From Dipylidium caninum (Eukaryota; Platyhelminthes; Cestoda; Cyclophyllidea; Dipylidiidae), in the NCBI GenBank assembly GCA_017562135.1, contig QEYB01001046.1, positions 4,836,001-4,900,000 on the forward strand: a stretch of DNA of 64,000 nt, given 5' to 3'. Below the pieces are notes generated by a model, which searched no databases, was not told where the DNA came from, and saw only the letters and a program-made list of their open reading frames with translations. Positions 47,601 to 60,383 of this stretch are shown piece after piece. The translations under genes were made by a program, and so were the position numbers. How positions within the stretch are numbered: position 1 is the first letter of the stretch; each line of letters starts with the position of its first letter.

Positions 47601-50600
47601 TGGGAGCAAAGTGCGTCCCAAAGCCAAAGAAGCAAAAGCAAGCATCGGCCAATTTTCCCTGTCACCGTCACCGTCCCCGTCGCCGACATCGTCCAGTTCT
47701 CGGAGGTGCATTAAACGCTGTCAACCTTCAAGCCGCGCGGCCCAACCTGCAGCCCACCAAGTGACTGTCCAACTAAGCCTCTCGGTTCGCGAATAAGCAA
47801 TGCCATATTCCTGTTCAGCGGTTGCGGTTAATTGCGCCAATGAAGAAGTTCGCGGGTCCATCTTATTTATGACAATTCACGATATTCATTGCGGGTGGTC
47901 GAGAGACATGTGAAATGTGATACTTCTGACTGCCGTATTTATTATGCTCAAGGTCGAAGCGGGTCTCCTGTACGAATTACTTCTTCATGATGGGGATGGT
48001 TGTGCCTTCGAAAATGTCTCCCTTGCCAACCGCCTGCTTTCGTCCGAAGGAACGACCCTGCGGCCCCATCCCCTCCCCTTGACTCCCCAGCCCAGCCCAG
48101 TCCAGCCCGGCGGGGGATTTCATGCCCACCGCGAGGGCAATAAGCTTTTGCATGTTTAGGAAATGTGGCAATCGGGAAAGCGCAAGCACACTTCACCCTA
48201 CCGCTGGGGTGTTAGGATGAGGATCCCCTTCCTCCTGCGCAAATGCACGAAAATTCTCTCATTGGCATATGAACTGGTCCCAGTGAGGTTTCAATTCACG
48301 ATGCAGAGCTTATGAGAACAGGCGGATTGCAATGACATTTTTGCCAGCATTCCTCATCGCTGAAGCATCTTATACCATTTCAGCAAAGCGAAACCAGACC
48401 CTCCGGCCGTGTCGAGTTCGGACTTCATCGCCCGACTCCTGCCCCCACTTGTCCAACCACTCTCTTCGCAATCCCAATGAGTTTGTGCTTTTCTGCGTTG
48501 CGACAGGAGATCCCGGTAAATCGGTGGCGTTGGTTTTGAGGTGTCCAACTTGTCGGTCCAGAAGTCTTCGATTCTGGGAGTCGGCATGAATTATTCGACA
48601 CCTAAGCACAGCGTTCACCGCAGGGCTACTTTGGGTGGGAGGAGAGCTTAACAACAGGTGTGCGCCGCACCGCGCAAGCGAAATGTCGCACACGGAGAGA
48701 GGCAGCGCTTTTCACGCCTCCTCGTACATCAGCGCGGCGGAGTGCGTGTTTGCCCGCATAATTAACTCCGGCATACCTCACTCCAATGGTGGAGTGGATT
48801 CGCCTCGACACTGGCAGGGCGTCTGATCTTTGGCCAGCCGTCCTACCCGCCCAAGTGGCCGTACCCGCCCCGACGGCCACGCGGCAGAGGCTGGGAAATG
48901 TTATGCCTCTTCAGCACCACCATGACGAAAGATATATGATCATTGACCAGCTTTTTGGTTTGGCCGCTGGTAAACTTTGAGAAAGGCGGGTGTCAAAACG
49001 TCCGGAAATTCGAAATTGTTAATATTGACAGCGACGAGTGAGGTCACACAACCGTTCTCACCGTGAAGCCGAAACGCGGTTTCAGTGGACTAACACGCCC
49101 GTGCATTATTAGGCATCGGGGACATGGGTGGGGAGAATTCACTCAAGGCAAAGCTTTCTCTGGCAAATTTACCCACTCAGGCATTTGGGCTCCGACTTTG
49201 AATGACTATTGCTGGTAGCCGCCGGGTGCGGTGTCTTGGACATTCCGAATGTCCGCAACTGCAACCTCAGACCCTCCCTTCTGAAACAAGTGGCCCACTC
49301 TTGACCCACCTCGCCTCGGTGCGCTGGCGCTTTCTGGTGCCAGTCACTCCTCGCGAGCATTTCTTGCCTCCAGTGCTAACATCGCCCGTGCGACAACAAG
49401 TTTGTAATTCTCCCACCCAAAACACTTGTCAGCGGTGCAGTTCAGCTCCGCTGTGAGAAATATGGCCTTCCTCGCAAAAGCTGTAAACCCACTCCGTGTT
49501 CAACCTGTCATTTGCTTTATCACCTCCCCTTTATCCACAAAATCCCCCAGCGAAGCATTCGGGGCCCTAACTAACGGCCTATTGGGCTTCGCATACTCCC
49601 ATGACTACCTCTGCTGAGCAATTAGGGCCGAAGCGCCGTGCGACTGAACTCGAGTGAAACGGATACGAATTTTCACGGCTCGAGTGACAGATTTTGCCTA
49701 ATTGCCAGATCATCCCTGGTTGGGGGCTCGGGCGACGACCGCCTTCCCCTTTTGAGTCGCGCAACCACGCCTCAGCACTATGAGTGGAGTCGCCTTCGAC
49801 CGAGACCTGAGTCTCGGTGCTATTCCGACGAAGATAAATTCGTCGTTAAGGCAGACTTTGATTACATTTTCGTCCTATGCGGCGAAAGGCAGAACATGGT
49901 CAAAGTAGAGACATAAAATCTTGTCGCTCGATTACAAAGGTCAGAAATAAATTGACTAGCCCCGTTTGCGTGATGGCTAGTGAACCCAGCGATTCCACGA
50001 CCGGAACTGTCGGTACCGCAGCGGAGTCCCACCGTATGCCCGTTTCCAAGCCTGTTGCCAGTTGGTTCCCGCTTTTGCGGTCATTCAAATGAGCTAGTGA
50101 CTCGATGCGGTGAGCTGCAGTGTCTGCTGGGACTTTGATGTCAGCGCGAGAATCCCGACTTTCTCCCACTTAATCTATATGTGCTAACGCCGAGTGGCAT
50201 GACATTGAGGCCGCAATTACTGACGAACCTTTTCGTCGCAACCCGTTATATTTTTGGAATGTACTACGTCAGGGGAACGGCAGGTGGGTTTCCCTTCCAG
50301 TTACGATACGTTGACGCCGAGGAGAACATAGGTCAACGGCGGTGAGCACAAACATCCCTGATTTGGTTTTCCCTTCGATACAGCTGCCGCGAGGAGCACC
50401 TCTACGTCAAAGTGCTGAAGAACTCGACAGAATTGCGGTGATTTGATGGGAGGCAGAAAGGAGAAACTCGCCGTCGGTGGCCACGCAGACCGGAGCAGTG
50501 GCGCATCGGCCCGTCGCCGGTCTGGGCGACCGGCCGCGATGGCGAGCGAGTGCTCCGCCGCGGCATCGGACGGGAGGCATGTCAGCCGCCTCCACGTGGG

Positions 50601-52096
50601 TCGCAGCCCCGCGGCCGACCAGGCGGGATCGAAAGGCCACGCGGCCACCCATCCGCCCACCTGTCTGCGCTGCTTTTGAGGCCGTGAGTAGTTAAGCCCG
50701 GCATGGGCGCGGAGATGGTACACATCTCGGCCAAATTTACCCTCACTGCCTTAGTGTCCATTTAGTCATTTCAGAGGTTGCACGGATCAACGAACAACTT
50801 TTATAAATAACGAGATTACATCTACCAGTGGATGCGGTCTCTTAGAACAGCCATTCTACATTTCCCACAGAGTGAATCCATAGCTCACGCCTGAGGAATG
50901 CGAGGCAGCACTCACTGGGTCAGTTCCTCTCTGCCCACCACATAAGCCACCACATGATCGTGCTTTGGTGTCTCCACGTCTAGATTGTGCATGAGTTAAA
51001 TCCTTGAGCGGCACTTCCACTGTGCGTGAAGTAAAGGAAAGGGAAGCTCCCTTTTAGAAGAAAATATAAAATATCATAGCGCAGGCGGCGTTCAACGGTC
51101 ATGTGGCATCGATGTCAGTCTCGAGGAGAACGCCTCCGGGCAAGTCTCGCTCTCCCACGAAAACCGGTGTTCCACCGTTGAGGGGTGCCGAAGACTTGCA
51201 GATGACGACATCCAAGGAGTGACTTCGGTGCGGTACGTCCGGAAGGGAACTGGTCTTCTGGCTGGTTGGGTGATATGTTGAGGCAGACAATTGGTCTGAT
51301 GTTTCCCGTCGACTGGACTTACGACGAGAGGCCTCTTCAAATGGAAAGGCACATGGGTTATTTGCAGACTGACATGAATATGACTACGTTCGTCAATCCA
51401 ATGGTGGCGAGGTGTCCGAGGGGAATAGGGAGGAAATGTTACACTTACAGAGAGAGTTTATTAGTGGGGACAATTGTGTCTAGAACTCCCCTATTCATTA
51501 AAAGTAGTGCGTCATCTTCCGCTTTGAGGCGACAGACTAAGACTGCGTGGCGGGCTCTCATTGAGCCGCCGAGAGTGGCAAGGCGGGGGGATAAAAACGC
51601 GCTACTCCCCACTCCAACATCTCTCCCCTCCACCGCCGAGGGGCTGACACCCCGCGCGCCTCACTACCTCCGCGGGGGCGACGGGCCGTCGTGGGGCGTC
51701 CGCGCCTTGAGGTGGACGCGAGGGCGCTAGCTCGGCTCGCCCCTCTCGATGGCATTCGGATGGCAAGCTGAGCATATATTCGCTGGGACATAACTCGAGC
51801 AGATAGGGGGAAATTCAGAGAAGATGAGTCAACTCCTGCTCCCGCCGTCGAAAGGGGCGAGTGCGGCGTCACTATCCAAGAATTTAGCTATGCCTTAGTT
51901 GCCGCGCCTCCAGGCAGAGCCAGCAGTGTGCCACAAGCACCAGCGCTATTTGTGGAAATGGGAATAACGGCCTACCGACTGTGTGCCGGCCCAGGGTGGG
52001 GCGGGAAAAGAGTCTTTGTGCCACGCAAACAAACTTCGCGCCTATGTTCTCGGGCCCAGGGAGAAGCCGTGGTCCTCGCTTCGTGGCTTTCGGTGG
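44676..52096. other. GC-rich gene-poor region
   Basis: About 7.4 kb with no gene that I can identify. It resembles the first 10 kb in composition and contains many overlapping non-ATG open frames typical of GC-rich non-coding DNA. One segment (45517-45770) has exon-like borders and is listed separately. It may hold regulatory sequence of the receptor gene to its right. Confidence 0.45.
45517..45770 (+). other. possible orphan internal exon
   Basis: This segment is bordered by an acceptor-like AAATCATCAG (to 45516) and a perfect donor GAAG/GTAAGTTT (from 45771). One frame is open across it and encodes a basic, then acidic, Ser/Arg-rich stretch (for example DDSGSRSESDRFIEDYREG). I found no partner exons and another frame is open as well. 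Confidence 0.25.
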
Positions 52097-55000
52097 TTAT
52101 TTATAGTTAAAAGATGTTCTTTGCGTTCTATGCCACCGTACGCCAACTAAGACACGGAGCTTACTCGGCCAAAGCGCGTAGGGACTGCGCTTCTTGCTAA
52201 CTTGCCAGGTTTTGCCTTTACGGGTTTCGTTTTCCACCAAATATTGCTTTTTACGGGAGCATCGCAGCAGTTGTTTGAATCTGCGCCGAAAGTTTTCATT
52301 TAGCCATCCATAGAGCATGGGATTTATGCACGCGGATATGAGAACAAACAGGAGACACACCGCCTGGATGACCAAAATAGTTTCTCCAGGGAGACTCAAG
52401 TAGTCGTCAGAGCGGCCAAGGGGAATTAAAGGTTGAGAAAGCATGGCGGACGACGTTGTCGTTGGCGTGGCGATTGAAAGTGGCATGGAAATGTCCTCCC
52501 ACCCGTTGGACTGGTTGACTGAAAGCACCTCAAAATTGAGCTCCCGCAGGTCGAGCAGTAGGTTCACGATGTTGAGGGGGAGCCAACTGATGGCGAAAAA
52601 GATGACGATACTGGCCAGGAGGAAGCTGGTCCTACGATGCCTCCCTGGACGACGATGCGTGCTCTCCATTCGGTTTTCGCAATTCCCAAAGTTTCCAGGG
52701 TCATCCGTTAGTTTTCTCTGTAAGAAATAGGCGCATACCGGACCAACGTCAGAGACACGCGCCGTGGGTGTGGGGCGTCGAGGAGAGCTCTCCTGGGCCC
52801 CTGAATATTCGGTATTCTCATGCTGCACGTGGAACGACTTGCTACTTAACTGATAGAAGGGGCAATGGCGCGACTTCTTGTTGATTCTTCTGTGGACTAA
52901 TATGCAGATCTGGGCATAGGCGACGCTCACGAGAGTGACTGGTGTGCCGTAGAGTAGAATCATGCCCAAAATTGAATAAACCAGTTTTGTGATGCGCATG
53001 CTGTAGTCCAGTGTGATTTCAGAGCACGTCGGACGGCCGTTGGCAGTGGACACCCTCGCAAATACGCCAACAGGGGTCGACAAGGTGAATGCCAGCAGCC
53101 AGAGGAAGCATATGATCATGTAGACCATCTTGGCACTGATATCCTGCCGCGATGGATTCATTATCAACTGAAATGGAAAGATGAGGTTTGGGACAAAATT
53201 TGCTCTACAAATGAGGTATAATTACTGTGAATGACATTCACGTGGAGGCTGGAATGACATTCTACCGCGTTAAGTCAGCCCAACCGACGAAGCCCCTGGC
53301 CAATGAGTGGCTCGTCAATGACATTTCAATCGTACTTCGGGAACCCTAGCACGGAGTGCATTCGCGCAGCCTCCGCCGAGGTAATGCCACACCAGAGCAG
53401 CGTGGCCACAGCAAAATGTTAGGTGAGGAAGGAAAAAACCTTGATCTACACAGTGTCAAACTCAAGATAAATTTACACATCCATCCGAGGAGAGGAGAGG
53501 TAGACGCGTCTCTCATAAAGATGGTTTGCTAGACAGACGAATTTTGTGCTCACACAACTCATTAAGCCTTCGCGCAGGACAAAGGCGCGACCCTGTCGAG
53601 GGCCTCATCCTGGAGTTTCTTTAATTAGTGTGTGAAGGCATCCCGCCAAGGGGGTGGACGTGGCGTCGAAGGCCGATTCCGCCGACGTCCGCACACCTCG
53701 CACAGTCCACTTACCGGTCGGCCCATTACTAGGGGAGGCGAAGAGGTGGAAGCGGAGGACGAGGAGCGAGAAGGGGTGCCACAGCACCCTTCCATCTTCC
53801 TTTTAATGTGCTCGTCGACTTTTGTTTTCCCGCCCCTTTTTGCCCTTGTGCCCTTCAGCACAAACTCCCCGCCGTGCCGACACAGTCTTCAGTCCTCCTG
53901 CACTCTCCTCGCCAACTTTCTCCCTTCCCAATGCGACTAACCACGTCGCAGTTGGACACTCGATGCACCAACGGGGCATTGGCTTGTCGCTCATTTCCAA
54001 TTAATTGGTGATATTGCTCAGAATCGCGGAAACGCATTTTTTTGCATTCAAAATAAGCTCAGTTGGCAATTGAAAGACACCTATTTTCACACCACTCTGC
54101 CGACTTTTCATGAGACCTCTTCGCAAAGACCACTTTCCTGCGTGACCGGGCGGACGTTCATTGGGCCCATTGGCGACACAAGGGAGTCTACACGAAAAGA
54201 GATGATTTGCATTCTAAGAAGCGCGGTCTTTGATGTCCTTGGGCCGAAGTCAGTCGAGGGGCGGATTGTGAGCGCGAGGCTATCGCGTCCACTGAATGCG
54301 GTGCAGTGAAGGGAGTCAGGGAGGGAGAGATGGAGGGAAATGCATGGCTCGAGTGTTCACATGACATGCCGTTGAGCCTCGTTCCGACCCGCGACTATGG
54401 AGGCGCCCGTGAAGCGGCTCCGGCGACTGAAGTTTAAGTCGGCTAAATCAGTGTCCTGTGAGTAGCGTAATAAGCCATTCTTACGAATACAGCGGTAGTG
54501 ACGTTAGTTAATTTACTTTCTTACTGTCCAACCCAGAGACTCGCCTTGCACAGTCCCCTGGCAGTGACGGCCAACATTGGCTCAGCCAAAGGGGCGCCCG
54601 ATCTCGACAGGACACAGAATAGCCAGCAGGTGGGACCGAGGGCAGGAGCGTGATGAGAATTTGAGCGCCCAACTTACTCGGAACCGATCTAAGGCGATTG
54701 CTGTGATGCTCATTGAGGAAACGTAGACGTTGGTGGCTTGAACCATGGAGGAGAGTTTGCACATGGGGAGGCCAAGCTGCCAGCCGTGCCGAGTGGACAG
54801 AATGCGGTAGAGGTTGAGAGGCTGAGTTACAATACAGAGAATGAGGTCTGAAACTGCCAAATTAAAAATGAACAGATTCCTCGGACTGACACGCATTGCG
54901 CGGTTGCAGATGACAACAACTATGACGAGAATGTTCCCGGTGAAACCGATGCACATCATAAGGATGTAGACGAAAGTTAATCCGGCCAGGATGGAGTTCA

Positions 55001-55145
55001 GCCATGCCGAGTTTGCGTTAATCCGTTCTATGTATTCCTCAAAAACCTTCCTGTAATTCTCCTTTTGATGGCTGTTCGAAAAGCACTGGTCAATGTACAT
55101 GCGTACAGCATCGACGCTGTCAAGAACGGTGGTTTCGCAGTCCAT
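52097..55145 (-). CDS. Rhodopsin-like GPCR, neuropeptide F/Y receptor type, 2 exons
   Basis: Exons 55145-54678 and 53167-52097 join in phase 0 (donor CGA/GTAAGT, acceptor TTTCAG) to 512 codons plus TAA. It is a plasma-membrane receptor expected to bind an RxRF-amide type neuropeptide. TM1 has GN (residues 70-71). TM2 has NLFIFNLAVSDLILCIVTQPL, very like NPF receptors. C129 and C204 can form the TM3-ECL2 disulfide. TM3 ends ALDRFR, so DRF replaces DRY; TM4, TM5, TM6 (FFAISWLPLN) and TM7 (INPMLYGW, NPxxY type) follow. The third intracellular loop is about 85 residues and the third extracellular loop about 55, both long. A basic C-terminal tail carries a Cys for possible palmitoylation. Ligand assignment is inference from the TM2-TM3 similarity. 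Confidence 0.88.
53168..54677 (-). other. single intron of the NPF-type receptor gene
   Basis: A 1.5-kb phase 0 intron placed immediately after the DRF motif at the end of TM3. I see no alternative exon inside. Short open frames on both strands are unsupported. Confidence 0.75.
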
Positions 55146-58100
55146 TAGTCGGGGGTGATATTCACAGCGGGTTTACTTGATAGTCATAGCCTCCTGTGTG
55201 ACCGTAGACATCGTGCCTTTAGCGAACTCCTGGGGCGACAATGTGGAGACGAAAATTGGTGAAGTCCACACGCGCCGACCAATCAGGAGTCAGTTGAATT
55301 GGAGAATTTTCCTATTGGCGAATTAAATTCGGCACTGATTAACAAATACCAATGCACTTTAAGTCAAACCTGACATTTTGGGATTAGGTGATAAATGCCC
55401 ATTTGGCGAAGTTAGGCAGAACTTATTTCCCACAACGACTTAGGTCGTTCGTCCCTTCATCCGTTGAACTCCGAAACGGGCAACTCCCCTCTCTGTAATT
55501 CATGGTGGCGCTGAAACCTGCTCGGATTTTTGGGATGCCTCAATTTCCTAAGCAGCGTTACACACTTCGTGGTGGTAGTCCGAAGGAATGCATTTGCTGG
55601 CGAGGGAGTGCGCTATTGTGGAAAGAGGATGTGGAGTTTCATGAAGAGCAACAGCCTGGCGCGACCGTTCAAGTGGCATGCGAAGATTTAGTGAGAAAGG
55701 GTCAAGCTCTACTCTTTACTTCCTTGATGCGCGCATTGCCATCGGCTGCGCTGCCTGCGGCAAATGCTCACTAACCCCAGGATGGCTGTTGGGGCGTCGC
55801 TCCACCCGAAGAGCAGCTGCGTGGTGGGCAGGAGGCAGGAGGACACGTCAGACGCGCCGCCATATTTCCTCGCCTCGTGCTCTTCGCGGTTTTTGGTGGC
55901 AGGCGACGCGTGAAGGAGGCAGATGTCAAAATGGAAATAGGCTGCCCGCAGTGCACTGCATGACATCGCTGGCATCAAGACGGTGCATATCAGCTTCAAA
56001 AGCACCGCTCTTTTTATGCTTCGTCAGCAATGAGCTCACGTGTGGCCACGAGCCGAGAAGTGCCAAAGCTGCGTGTCTCCGAGCGCTTTTATTTCCCCCA
56101 TGTCATCGATAGTAAAAGCGCTCGTCCTTGCATAAAACACCGATTTCATTCGAGCCATTTCTCGATGATGATTGTGTCTGCGCGAGGTTTCGTAAGGTAC
56201 GCCTCGATGGTGCTAACCCTGTCGTTCCACATACACGCCAAGACGCGGGCATTTTGCAGAGTTGACCACGTCCACATGCCTCGAAGCCAGGAAGCCGATC
56301 GGATTGTGCGTCCAGTCATGCTCCACTTGAGTCAACTTGCCTTGCACACCAAAGAAGAGCTGTTCCGTCCAGCGCATGACAACAATGGACTTCTGCTCCC
56401 ATTTTAGACGCACGTTAGGGTTGGTAAGCCAAAACTGCGGACGCTGCTTGTATGCACGGTGAAAATGAGGCCGGGGTTAAAGTTCATATCTGTTTATACA
56501 CACGTTAACACACGCTTGGGGGCAAGAAAATTAGGGTTCAGTTGCACTTTTTTCGGGCCCTACGATGACGATGTATTAAATATTAATGATGAAATATGGT
56601 GGCTCCCAACCTATGGCAATTTGCAAAGGGGGAGAGAGATTTTGCCGGAGAAGGGGCTTCCGGCTTCGCAGCCCCGGGCGGGTCAGGCGGCGCACCATCC
56701 GCCCGCCCCCGCGAAGACCCGACCGCCCCCGCGAAGTCCCGAGTGACCTACTGACTGCGTGTCGGCGAGACGTCTGGAAGGCAGCGGGGAGGGGGGAGGC
56801 AATGGTGCCTCTCTACGAAGGAAATGCTCGCACGTCGGAAGCCCGATTCTGGTCAAACGACGACTGAAATTCCATTGTTAATTAATACCAAAATATGGGA
56901 ATGTCAATGCGCAACAGTGTCCCTTCAGATTATTAGTCTTCCACGGGGCCGAAGTTTCCGGGCCTTAGGCCATTGAGATTTCAGATTTGAAATGAAAGCA
57001 ATGAATCACCCGAATCAGACAGTTCCTTGGTGTCACCTTTCATCATCGACAGCATGTCCTGACAGAAGACGAATCAAGGCCCCCATTCTGATCGTCTTTC
57101 CCATTACTTCCCACTTAATACATAGTCTCCCTCGATAACTCGAAGGAATAAGATTCACAACGTTCTCACGCGAAGGCTGTTCCATAAGTCCTCCTGACGT
57201 AAAATGGTCTCCGCCCATCTTTAATTGGGAATTATGCGGTGTTACTAAGGGCATTAGGGAGAGTGAGGCAGAAGCGCATCTCTCCTCTTCCCTACGGCTC
57301 TGGTGGCAGTGGATCATGATTCCTCTCCGACGGACACCACGACCAACCGCCCCGAAAAGTCAGTCTGCGGGGACAGATTCAAAAGCCCGGAGGGCCGAGA
57401 CGGCTGCCAACACGCGGTGCGTCTGCACAGCTGGGCCCCGTATGCCCACTCGTCGGTTTCGTTCGCGAGTGAAGAACTTGGGGGAGAGCAGCGAATCTCC
57501 TCGAGGTCGTCGGGGCATGCAAGTAGCCTTTTTAGCTGTAAATGAATGAACAACACGCGTCGTAGTATAATAAGCAAACTACTAAGACTTCATCTTTTTC
57601 TCAGTCCGAAGAGAATATATGATTTAATCGGTTATCTTTGCGGTCTGACGTCACACGACTGTCACACAAGTACGGTGCAGCTGTGGTGTCCGGTGTTGGA
57701 ATAGAGGTGGACGTCTCCGGAAACCACTCATTCCGCTGGAAATGGAAGGGAAGCAAACGAGCCCGCGGAACATAAAACAGTGTGTTCCAAAGTCCGCTAG
57801 GGGTACTGCATAGACGCACACACGTGAGAAGTGGACATCCGCCAGTGAGTGTGGCGTCCACATGTGCTCGTCGTTTGCCCAGACTTTATTGTAATACGGC
57901 AGAGAATCTCGCATACTCTTTTAGGCTACGTGAAGTATACCACTGGGAATGGAAAATTGCTCTAATGGCGTGCGATCGGAAGTTGTGCAGTTCATATTTC
58001 ATTCGGACTTAATGATGCACAGCCGTCTCCTCCGCTCGCGGTGGAGGCATTTCCGCGGCCTTATTTACACAAGCCGCCTTCGACGCCGCGGACACGCCAG

Positions 58101-59750
58101 CTTCGTTGCATCACGCAATATTCGCTTCGTTGGCCCGCACTCAGGTTGCTGGACACGGAATCCACGCCGCCCTCGTGTGTGTGCGTGTGTGCTGCAGAAG
58201 GGTCAGTGTTGCTCACACCCTGACGGAAACGCCCATGCTGAAAGCGGTCGAAAGGTCAGCAAACGCGCGAATTGATAGAGCCACACCGAGTTACTCAAGC
58301 CACATTGCTCTTAGACCCTGTGACTATGCACTGAGCGAATGATTTGTTTTTAAGTAAACAGGCTTACTCTGAATACCGGCTGCGCGATAAAATCTCTAGG
58401 TGGAGGTGACAAGTGAAAATAGCCACCATCGCAAGAGTCTCGTCCTCCTCGACCGATTTTCACTAGGTGACACCCGTTATCTGGTGCGTTCGCACTGGCC
58501 TCGTGGGTGACTCTCCTCTTCCACCGCCTCAATGCACGCACAGCCCTCGCGTCGGCCCTGAGCCCGCGACGGGCCCAGCGCACCTTCCCTCCTCAGTCCA
58601 TTGTAAGTGGCACAAATTCATGTAGAGTCGTTTCCACACGATGGCGTTTCACAGTCCACTGGAATGGTTGGCTCAAATAGAATTCCCGTGAGCGCAGAGG
58701 TGCTATTGGACCTTGTCACTGACAGATCAAATTTGGTAGTCCTCTTTACAAACAGGGCTTCTCATTAAGCTTCCAACTCATCGTCGGACAAAGGACTTGA
58801 ACGTCTGAGCCTACACACCATTTCATTTTGATCCTATAATTTCATGGCGATATGGTGTGAAGCTCGAGAACATTTTAGAATGGTGTTTATCGGTCTCTCG
58901 AACGAGCAGGCCGATTGAAAGTGGTATACTGACTTTAAAGGAAGCAAACTCTTCCAGGTGGGATGGTTGGCAAGAGAAAACACGTTCCGGCTGCTGTGCA
59001 GGCCGTGGTTCATGCGCTGCCCCGGCGCGCCTTGGTCGAGTTCGGGATCCCAGGAACTGTGATATTTAACAACTATTAAAAAAAAGTCTGCGCAAAGTTG
59101 CGAACACAGTATTTCACAGGGCAGAATGTTTTAGTGCTGGTCGACACTATGGCAGAGGGGAGGGGAGGGGAGGAGAGGAGTTAGTCACGCGCACCAGGAC
59201 TACCTTTCCTGTCGCAGGCAATCAGAGAGACCAACCGCTCTTCAGCGGGGCACTTGGCGCTCCAGTTCGGCCAGGTTGACAAGCACGCCAGTCGTTGGTG
59301 AGGCAACTTTCTCACCCGAACGCCCATTGGGTGTCTGGCCACGCAGACCGTTACCGAAAAGAGCAGGAAGTAGTAAACTGGTAAACATCTAGCGGGCGCT
59401 GAGTCCTACCAGGGCAACGTCCTACAGGTTGCGAGATGACAAGATAATGCACGAAATGCTCCACCAGAGAGTGAGGCTAATTCCCTCGACAGTCGTGCGG
59501 TGCCCGGGACTGGTTGAGGAAGCGAGTCCGAGACGCAGCGATGCCGGTCAGGCTCGGGGCACGAAGTCGAGCCAACAGCTCCCCTCCCGCACTGGCGTGG
59601 CTCCGCTCAATGCATCAAAGCAGTTCCCATAAAGCGAATCATCAAAATAGGGGTTAAAAAATTTCCCGTCATGTTGTTGGCGCGTGGTGGTGTTCGGTTA
59701 AGAAAAATGGCAGCGAAGACCGGCGTGAAAAATGTATCCGGCACCCCATA
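55146..59750. other. GC-rich gene-poor region upstream of the receptor gene
   Basis: No recognisable gene. It should include the receptor promoter at its left edge. Overlapping open frames, for example around 57300-57545, have no domain or splice support. Confidence 0.45.
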
Positions 59751-60188
59751 ATGAATGGAAGGTTGCAAGGCAGAAAGAAAGGAACACCAACTCCTTTATC
59801 GGCTGTTTTACCTGTTCGTAATGTGGGGTTCGCGAAGACAAAAACCTGCACCAGCGCCGACGCACCCACGGGGCGCTGCATTTTGTGGCCAGTGCAACCC
59901 CCCATGGTCAGAACTGGGCCCAAAAGTGAACAAATCGTCAGAAGCCCCGGAGCACCTGCACAGCCCACATCTGCCGCCCCCTCCCCCAAACTGTCATCGG
60001 CATTCCCATCCGAAGATGACGGCGTGAAAAAAAGTGCCGATGCTCGCATTACCCTGGTTGAGGATAAGCGCACACACCACACTGGTACAAATAGCAGTAC
60101 TGATTCGCGCGCTCCACCAAAAAACAGGATGCAAAAGGAGCGTCGTCACTCGAAAACTAATTTCCACAAAATGTGCGACGGCAATTGA
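59751..60188 (+). CDS. open frame of 145 codons, doubtful gene
   Basis: An ATG frame runs to TGA at 60188 and encodes a basic Ser/Pro/Thr-rich product with an acidic patch (FPSEDDGVKKSAD). A second frame overlaps much of it. There is no domain, signal peptide or splice evidence. It lies tail to tail with MIC60 (stop at 60384). Confidence 0.2.
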   Translation: MNGRLQGRKKGTPTPLSAVLPVRNVGFAKTKTCTSADAPTGRCILWPVQPPMVRTGPKSEQIVRSPGAPAQPTSAAPSPKLSSAFPSEDDGVKKSADARITLVEDKRTHHTGTNSSTDSRAPPKNRMQKERRHSKTNFHKMCDGN

Positions 60189-60383
60189 AGGCCCCGATTG
60201 TTACAAATAGCTTGGACACTCAAATGTTTAGCATCCAACTCGACAGGGTTACATTTCCTGTGACGATGGAAGTTCTCACATCGAAAAGGCATTATATTAA
60301 GTAATACTCACTAAAGAGATTACAAAGTGTGAGGAGGCGAATGGATTTGAGTGGGGTGAGAGGCGGGTAGGAAAGATCTATTG

